DNA of 10,327 nucleotides from Thermoleophilaceae bacterium. Its GTDB lineage: Bacteria > Actinomycetota > Thermoleophilia > Solirubrobacterales > Thermoleophilaceae. Where the stretch lies: assembly GCA_013812485.1 (NCBI GenBank), contig JACCTJ010000093.1, positions 1 to 10,327 of the forward strand. Reading direction: 5' to 3'. Made by a program: the position numbers and the translations under genes. The number at the start of each line of letters is the position of its first letter. Positions within the stretch are counted from its first letter, which is position 1. The notes under the pieces are model-generated. The model saw only the letters and a program-made list of their open reading frames with translations, was not told where the DNA came from and did not search any database. Positions 6,487 through 10,327 of the stretch are shown piece by piece.

Positions 6487-7338
6487 TCACGCAGTGCTCT
6501 TACCCCCCGCCGAGCCCCGCCCGAGCTTCTGCCGGAGCCACCGCAGCGGTGCTCCGGCCGTGTACATCGTCGAGCGGATCGCCGAGCTGTGCCAGACGTT
6601 GGATGCCCTGCGCCACTGCCGCTTACGATCGACGCACACGACCTGGGTGTCGACCTCCACCTCGTGGCCGTAGTGAGCGGCCAGCGCGGTCAGGGTCTGT
6701 TCCCAGAAGCGGTCCTCCTGACGATGGCCCCCGAGCGCGAGGCCGAGCTCGAAGATCGGGTCGCTCGCGCGCATCAGCACCTGCGCCTGGGCGACCGTGT
6801 CGCCCTCGCGCGCGATCGAGCTGAAGGTGATCCAGCCGGCGAACATGTGGCCCTGCGGCGTCATCAACGTGAACGACTCCTCGTCGGCGTAGAGGACCAT
6901 GACGCCCGTCGAGAGCTTCATGCCGCCGGGGAGCGCGGCGTTGATCAGCGCGACCTCGCCCGGTGAGATTCCGGTCAGCGGCGCGTGGAAGCGATTGCCC
7001 TCGGGCCAGAACTCGGGAAAGCGCTCCTTCCACAGTGCGATCAGGTCGGTCGGCGAGACCCGCTCGCCGGGGATGCGCACGCGGTAGGTCTTCTGCCACA
7101 TCTTGCCGAAGCCCTGGATCGGGCTGGCCAGGCGCTTTCCCTCCACGTTGATGTTGACCGCTCCCTCCGGGACGTCGGCGACCTCGAGCGTCGAGACGTT
7201 CTTGGCCCAGCTCGTCGCGTCGCGGGCGCCCTCCCGCGCCTCGCCGGGGCTGACTCCGCTCGGCAGCTCCTCGCGGATCTCCTCGTCGGCGTCCGCGCGG
7301 GCGGTCGCCTCGGCCTCTGTTCGTCCCTCGGCGCTCAT
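6487..7338 (-). CDS. uncharacterised soluble protein, possibly SRPBCC/DUF1990-like
   Basis: I cannot name this 283-residue protein with confidence. Residues 1-45 are acidic and Ala/Glu-rich, probably disordered. Residues 70-225 form an alternating strand/helix domain with the block SPIQGFGKMWQKTYRV (72-87), FPEFWPEGNRFHAP (107-120), the strand pair STGVMVLY and SFTLMTPQGHMFAGWITFSS (155-174), a strand near 182-190, and a C-terminal helix EDRFWEQTLTALAAHYG (208-224). That strand order with a closing helix resembles lipid-binding SRPBCC or DUF1990 proteins, which is inference only. The last 50 residues are basic. There is no signal peptide or membrane helix. The ATG is well supported by a perfect AGGAGG six bases upstream that overlaps the STAS gene stop. 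Lying between a STAS gene and a lipid-type FAD oxidoreductase, it may work with the latter on a hydrophobic substrate. Confidence 0.85.
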   Translation of the reverse strand: MSAEGRTEAEATARADADEEIREELPSGVSPGEAREGARDATSWAKNVSTLEVADVPEGAVNINVEGKRLASPIQGFGKMWQKTYRVRIPGERVSPTDLIALWKERFPEFWPEGNRFHAPLTGISPGEVALINAALPGGMKLSTGVMVLYADEESFTLMTPQGHMFAGWITFSSIAREGDTVAQAQVLMRASDPIFELGLALGGHRQEDRFWEQTLTALAAHYGHEVEVDTQVVCVDRKRQWRRASNVWHSSAIRSTMYTAGAPLRWLRQKLGRGSAGGKSTA

Positions 7339-7344
7339 GCTCTG

Positions 7345-7350
7345 CCTCCT
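7345..7350 (-). promoter_or_regulatory. ribosome binding site for the uncharacterised gene at 6487-7338
   Basis: A perfect AGGAGG on the minus strand lies six bases before the ATG at 7338 and shares a base with the TGA stop of the preceding STAS gene. It is the strongest Shine-Dalgarno in the window and suggests high translation of the uncharacterised protein. Confidence 0.75.
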
Positions 7351-7712
7351 CAGTTCGCGCCGGCTGCGGCCAGCGCCTCGTGCTCGGTGTCATGGATTCC
7401 GACCGCATCGTCGAGGCGGGTCAGCTCGAAGATCTGGCGGTAGTGGTCGGAGAGGCCGAAGGCCAGGATCCGCTGGCGCTGGCGCTGGGCGCGGACCAGC
7501 AGCGTGACGAGCAGTCCGATCCCTCCGCTGTTCATGTAGTCGAGCCCGCCGAAGTTGAGCACGAGCGACGTGACGCCCGCGCCGCTCGCCCTCCCGTAGG
7601 CGTTCATCAGAACGTCCTCGCTCGCCGAGGTCACGTCTCCGGCGATGTCGATGATGCTCGCGCTCTCCGAGGGCTGGCGCACTTCCATCGTCGTTGTTAT
7701 CCCTCCGGCCAT
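7350..7712 (-). CDS. STAS-domain anti-sigma factor antagonist (second copy in the cluster)
   Basis: This 120-residue protein is a single STAS domain of the SpoIIAA/RsbV type. Such proteins, when unphosphorylated, bind an RsbW-type kinase and free its partner; the kinase inactivates them by serine phosphorylation and a PP2C phosphatase resets them. The core is SLVLNFGGLDYMNSGGIG (49-66). Ser62 aligns with the phosphorylated Ser58 of B. subtilis SpoIIAA, while the usual Asp before it is Asn61. The C-terminal GLSDHYRQIFELTRL (86-100) is nearly identical in the other STAS protein of this cluster. I chose ATG at 7712: it sits two bases after the upstream TAG with GGCGGA in front. A second ATG at 7688 would trim eight residues and has GGAGGG a little far upstream. 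The frame stays open above 7712, but that part overlaps the membrane-protein gene and is a shadow. Confidence 0.92.
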   Translation of the reverse strand: MAGGITTTMEVRQPSESASIIDIAGDVTSASEDVLMNAYGRASGAGVTSLVLNFGGLDYMNSGGIGLLVTLLVRAQRQRQRILAFGLSDHYRQIFELTRLDDAVGIHDTEHEALAAAGAN

Positions 7713-7714
7713 AG

Positions 7715-8275
7715 CTAGCTTCCGCCTTTCGCTGTTGACACTTGGGCGACTCCGGCGCGGTTCCACCACGCCGGCTCGACCCGCGCCTGTTCCCGTAGCC
7801 ATTCGAAGTGACGCTCCACGTTCGCGGGGCCTGGCGCCATACCGGACGCAACCGTGGCGAGGACGCTGCCGAGCGCCACCCCCCGGTCGTGCCGGTCGGT
7901 CTCCCGGGCCAGGGCGAGCAGGGCGACCGTCCCCCACGTGAGCAGGAGCGCGTTGTAGGCGGCGAGCGGACGCCCGCGTAACCCCTCGGCGTTGGTCAGG
8001 ACGGGCACTCCGCGCCGCAGCTCCCACGGCCAGATGACGTAGTGGAGCGCGACGCCGCCGAGGGCCGCCCCGCTCAGCCCGGCCAGCCGCCGGTCCCACC
8101 GCCGGGGTCCGCGGGCCGCGGCGAGCATCCAGGCCGGCAGCGCGCTGCTCCAGAGGGCCGCCGCACCGCGGAGCCCGAGCTGCGGCTGGAAGATCAGCCC
8201 GATACCGGCCGCGAGCTCGAAGACGTTGTGGGCGGCCACGCCGAGTGCGGCGCCGAAGTGCAGCGGCCGCCTCAT
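7715..8275 (-). CDS. unknown four-helix membrane protein between two STAS genes
   Basis: I do not recognise this 186-residue protein. It has about four hydrophobic segments (roughly 7-30, 35-54, 64-82, 102-122), with basic residues in the loop at 55-63 (RGPRRWDRR). A short conserved-looking stretch HYVIWPWELRRGVP (78-91) follows the third helix. After residue 124 comes a less hydrophobic region ending in a Trp-rich amphipathic segment (HFEWLREQ, PAWWNR) that could lie on the membrane or bind a partner. His7, His16 and His78 lie in or at the ends of helices. There is no cleavable signal or known catalytic motif. The ATG overlaps the upstream STAS stop (ATGA) and its own stop is two bases before the next STAS start, so it is tightly coupled to both. 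It could be a membrane sensor or anchor for the switch proteins; that is inferred from position only. Confidence 0.8.
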   Translation of the reverse strand: MRRPLHFGAALGVAAHNVFELAAGIGLIFQPQLGLRGAAALWSSALPAWMLAAARGPRRWDRRLAGLSGAALGGVALHYVIWPWELRRGVPVLTNAEGLRGRPLAAYNALLLTWGTVALLALARETDRHDRGVALGSVLATVASGMAPGPANVERHFEWLREQARVEPAWWNRAGVAQVSTAKGGS

Positions 8276-8631
8276 CCCGATGCCTCCGCCAGCGCGCTCG
8301 CCTCGTCGGCGTGGATCGTCATGAAGTCGGCCAGTCGCGTGATCTCGAAGATCTCGCGGTAGTGGTCGGACAGACCGCAGGCCCGCACCGTCCGGCCGTC
8401 GGCGCGGGCACGGGCCAGGACGCCGACGATCAGCGCGATGCCCGTGCTGTTGATGTAGTCGACCGAGCCGAAGTCGAGCAGCAGCGAGGAAGGCCCCAGC
8501 GCCGCGGCCTCTTCGTAGCCGCGCTCGATGACCGCCTCGGCTGAGCGGTTGATCTCGCCGTGCAGCTCGATCACCGCTACGCCGCCACGCTCGTGGACCT
8601 TCGCCTTCGCCTCAGTCGCGCCGGTCGCCAT
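8272..8631 (-). CDS. STAS-domain anti-sigma factor antagonist (first copy in the cluster)
   Basis: This is a 119-residue single-domain STAS protein, the likely direct substrate of the phosphatase/kinase encoded just upstream. The core SLLLDFGSVDYINSTGIA (49-66) carries Asn61 and Ser62; Ser62 aligns with the phosphoserine of SpoIIAA and is followed by Thr-Gly, closer to the classical pattern than the other copy. GLSDHYREIFEITRL (86-100) matches the other copy at 13 of 15 positions. An ungapped hand alignment of the two whole proteins gives about 40% identity, so they are paralogues. The ATG at 8631 lies inside the 3' end of the phosphatase gene (20-base overlap), with GAGGAG six bases before it. 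The gene overlaps the next by ATGA. No sigma factor or stand-alone anti-sigma factor is in the window, so the final target is unknown. Confidence 0.93.
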   Translation of the reverse strand: MATGATEAKAKVHERGGVAVIELHGEINRSAEAVIERGYEEAAALGPSSLLLDFGSVDYINSTGIALIVGVLARARADGRTVRACGLSDHYREIFEITRLADFMTIHADEASALAEASG

Positions 8632-10321
8632 CGTCGTCTCCTCTCAGGTTGAGACCGAGCTCGATGGTGTGGTGGCTCTCGTCGGTCGAGACCCGCATCT
8701 CGTCCACCATCTGCTCGATCAGGAACAGTCCCCAGCCGCGCGGCTTCTGCTCGCCGGCCAGCTTGGCCTCGAGGTTTGGCGTGTCGACCACCGGCATAGG
8801 CTCGTCCCCGCCGTGGTCGGTGATGCGCACGCGCAGCGCGTCCTCGGACGCGAGCACGCGGACCGTGACGGCAAGCTCCGGCTGGTAGCGGTTGCCGTGC
8901 TCCATCGCGTTCATCGTCGCCTCGGCGACCGCGGTCTTGAGGCGCTCGAGGCGCGAGGGCGGAAGGCCGAGCCCGGCGACCGCCTCGGCCACCCGCTCCA
9001 TGGCGCCGCGCTCGTTGCCCTCCGCGCTTGCTACCTCGAACTCGGTCAGGGTTCGGTCGGCGCCTTGCTCGACGCCGACTTTGGACGCAGGGATCAGAGC
9101 ACCCTCCGCGCCGTTGGACGAGCCGGCGCTCGCGAGTTCGGCCGCCTGGATCTCCGCCGCCACCGCCACGCCCCCCGAGCGGCTGAGGGTGACGAGCGTG
9201 ATGTCGTCCTCCTGCTCCCAGCCCGGCCCCGTGAAGCGGTCGAGCTCGAAGAGCAGCGCGTCAATCAGGTCGTGTCCCGTCCGGCGGCTCCCGGTCAGTC
9301 CCTTGACGCGCGGGAAGCCGAACATCTCGCGCTCGGGGTCGTGAGCCTCGGCGAGGCCGTCGCTGTAGAGCAGCGCCGTGTCGCCGGGGCCGAGCGTCGC
9401 CTCCTTCTCCTCGTAGGCCATACCGGGCATCAGCCCGAGCGGCATCCCGCGGGCGCGGAGCTCCTCGACCTCGCCCGCCGGCGTGCCGAGATAAGGGCAG
9501 TCGTGGCCGGCGTTGGCGAAACGCAGGCGCCCGCTCTCTTGCTCGAGCACGGCGTAGAAGCAGGTGACGAACATCTTGTCGGGCATGTCGGGGCAGAGCT
9601 GGTCGTTGACGCGCGCGAGCACCTCGCCCGGCGCGCCGAGCCGCTGCGCCGAAGCGCGCAGGACGCTGCGCGTCGCGGCCATGACCATCGCCGCGGGCAC
9701 GCCCTTGTCGGTGACGTCGCCGATCACGATGCCGAGCCGACCGTCCTCGAGCTCGATGAAGTCGTAGAAGTCTCCGCCGACCTCGCGCGCGGGGCGGTAG
9801 TAGGCGGCGACCTGCCACCCGGGAAGGTCGGGGAGCTGCTTGGGCAAGAAGTTCTGCTGGATCAGCTGGGCGACCTTGAGCTCCTGCTCGATCCGCTCGC
9901 GCGAGCGGGCCTCGGCCTCCTGCTCGCGCACGAGCTGGCCAACCCGCACGGCAGGAGCGGCTTGGGCGGCGAGGTTGGCCAGCAGCTTGAGGTCGTCGCT
10001 CGAGTAATCCTGCTCGCTGAGGCGCGGGCCGAGGTTGAGGACGCCGATCAGCTCGCCCTGGGAGACGAGCGGGACTGCCAGCTTGATGCCGGCCTCGCGC
10101 ATCTGCTCGAGCGCGGAGGACTCGAGCTCGAGGTCGTCGAGGTCGACGGGACCCTCCGCGCTCTCGAACAGGCCGATGATCGGGTCGTTGGGCGCGATGT
10201 CGAGCGGCTGGGACTCGGTCTCGGGTGCCGCCGGCGCGGTGCTCTCGGGGTCGGTCGCGGGCGCGCGCGCGCGCTCGGAGCGGCGCAGCCGGCCGGTCAG
10301 GCTCTTGAGTCGTGGGCTCAT
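8612..10321 (-). CDS. GAF-like/SpoIIE-type PP2C phosphatase fused to an RsbW-like kinase domain
   Basis: The 569-residue protein joins both enzymes of a partner-switching system. Residues 1-45 are basic, then Pro/Ala-rich. Residues 46-130 resemble the second half of a GAF sensor domain (LAVPLVSQGELIGVLNLG). A coiled coil (131-157) leads to a SpoIIE/RsbU-type PP2C domain (about 158-382) with metal-binding GGDFYDF (Asp184), GDVTDKG (Asp202, Asp205), NAGHDCPYL, YSDGLAEA (Asp321) and EDDITLV (Asp372, Asp373). An Ala/Ser-rich linker (383-424) precedes an HATPase_c kinase domain with the N-box EATMNAMEHGN (467-477), the G1 box TDHGG (501-505) and the G2 box RGWGLFLI (528-535). All key residues are present, so it should phosphorylate and dephosphorylate STAS proteins. 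It is cytoplasmic with no membrane helix. ATG at 10321 is only six bases from the window edge and the frame is still open there, so the true start may lie further upstream. Confidence 0.9.
   Translation of the reverse strand: MSPRLKSLTGRLRRSERARAPATDPESTAPAAPETESQPLDIAPNDPIIGLFESAEGPVDLDDLELESSALEQMREAGIKLAVPLVSQGELIGVLNLGPRLSEQDYSSDDLKLLANLAAQAAPAVRVGQLVREQEAEARSRERIEQELKVAQLIQQNFLPKQLPDLPGWQVAAYYRPAREVGGDFYDFIELEDGRLGIVIGDVTDKGVPAAMVMAATRSVLRASAQRLGAPGEVLARVNDQLCPDMPDKMFVTCFYAVLEQESGRLRFANAGHDCPYLGTPAGEVEELRARGMPLGLMPGMAYEEKEATLGPGDTALLYSDGLAEAHDPEREMFGFPRVKGLTGSRRTGHDLIDALLFELDRFTGPGWEQEDDITLVTLSRSGGVAVAAEIQAAELASAGSSNGAEGALIPASKVGVEQGADRTLTEFEVASAEGNERGAMERVAEAVAGLGLPPSRLERLKTAVAEATMNAMEHGNRYQPELAVTVRVLASEDALRVRITDHGGDEPMPVVDTPNLEAKLAGEQKPRGWGLFLIEQMVDEMRVSTDESHHTIELGLNLRGDDDGDRRD
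8638..8643 (-). promoter_or_regulatory. ribosome binding site for the first STAS gene
   Basis: GAGGAG on the minus strand lies six bases before the ATG at 8631, inside the last codons of the phosphatase gene. It decides the STAS start and lets this small protein be made in excess over the upstream enzyme. Confidence 0.65.
10261..10274. repeat. (GC)7 dinucleotide tract in the phosphatase N-terminus
   Basis: Fourteen bases of uninterrupted alternating G and C encode the Arg-Ala repeat near residue 18 of the phosphatase/kinase. Such tracts can slip during replication or adopt Z-DNA. Slippage would shift the frame near the start of the gene. In so GC-rich a genome, tracts of this size also arise by codon choice. 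Confidence 0.5.
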
Positions 10322-10327
10322 CGCGCC

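Noticed and set aside
5062..6966. Two long plus-strand frames (5062-5787 and 5827-6966) opposite the FAD oxidoreductase and the uncharacterised gene
   Set aside because: They are compositionally biased shadows. The minus-strand frame carries clear FAD-binding motifs and ribosome binding sites.
7713..8099. N-terminal extension of the second STAS protein upstream of 7712
   Set aside because: The extension is Arg/Ala-rich, lies over the membrane-protein gene in another frame, and adds no domain. ATG 7712 is directly after the upstream stop.
1..10327. tRNA genes, CRISPR arrays, insertion sequences, attachment sites
   Set aside because: On reading through the window I saw no cloverleaf-like gene, no spaced direct repeats, no transposase frame and no terminal inverted repeats. 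Coding genes fill nearly all of it.

Overview
The window is very GC-rich, with G or C at most third codon positions, GTG and TTG starts, and genes packed with 1-42 base gaps or short overlaps. A System I cytochrome c maturation cluster next to C5-pathway heme genes, plus a SpoIIE-type phosphatase fused to an RsbW-type kinase with STAS partners, suggests a deep-branching actinobacterium. My best guess is class Thermoleophilia (Solirubrobacterales or relatives). That placement is inferred from gene content and protein style, not from a marker gene.

Plus strand, 1-5043: the 3' end of ccmA, then a lipoprotein gene of unknown function, then ccmB, ccmC, a ccmD-like small gene, hemA and hemC. From ccmC to hemC the genes are coupled by overlaps (ATG inside TGATG, GTGA) or a 3-base gap, so they look like one transcript. 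CcmA and CcmB form the ABC exporter, and CcmC with CcmD handles heme for delivery to CcmE. HemA makes glutamate-1-semialdehyde and HemC makes hydroxymethylbilane. The block therefore joins early tetrapyrrole synthesis to heme handling for c-type cytochromes. The lipoprotein gene is the odd member: it splits ccmA from ccmB and has looser codon use.

Minus strand, 10321-5026 (read right to left): a GAF-like/PP2C/HATPase fusion protein, a STAS protein, a small unknown membrane protein, a second STAS protein closely similar to the first, an unrecognised soluble protein, and a phytoene-desaturase-like FAD oxidoreductase. All six point the same way with overlaps or gaps of 42 bases or less, so they could be one operon. 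The first four look like a partner-switching module: the kinase and phosphatase are on one polypeptide and two STAS antagonists both keep the phosphoacceptor serine. No sigma factor is in view. The FAD enzyme and hemC are convergent and overlap by 18 bases at their 3' ends, with a small perfect inverted repeat beside the overlap.

No tRNA, rRNA, CRISPR array, insertion sequence or attachment site was seen. No gene-free stretch exceeds 50 bases. The most interesting parts are the STAS-membrane protein-STAS arrangement with its undescribed members, and the lipoprotein inserted in the ccm cluster.
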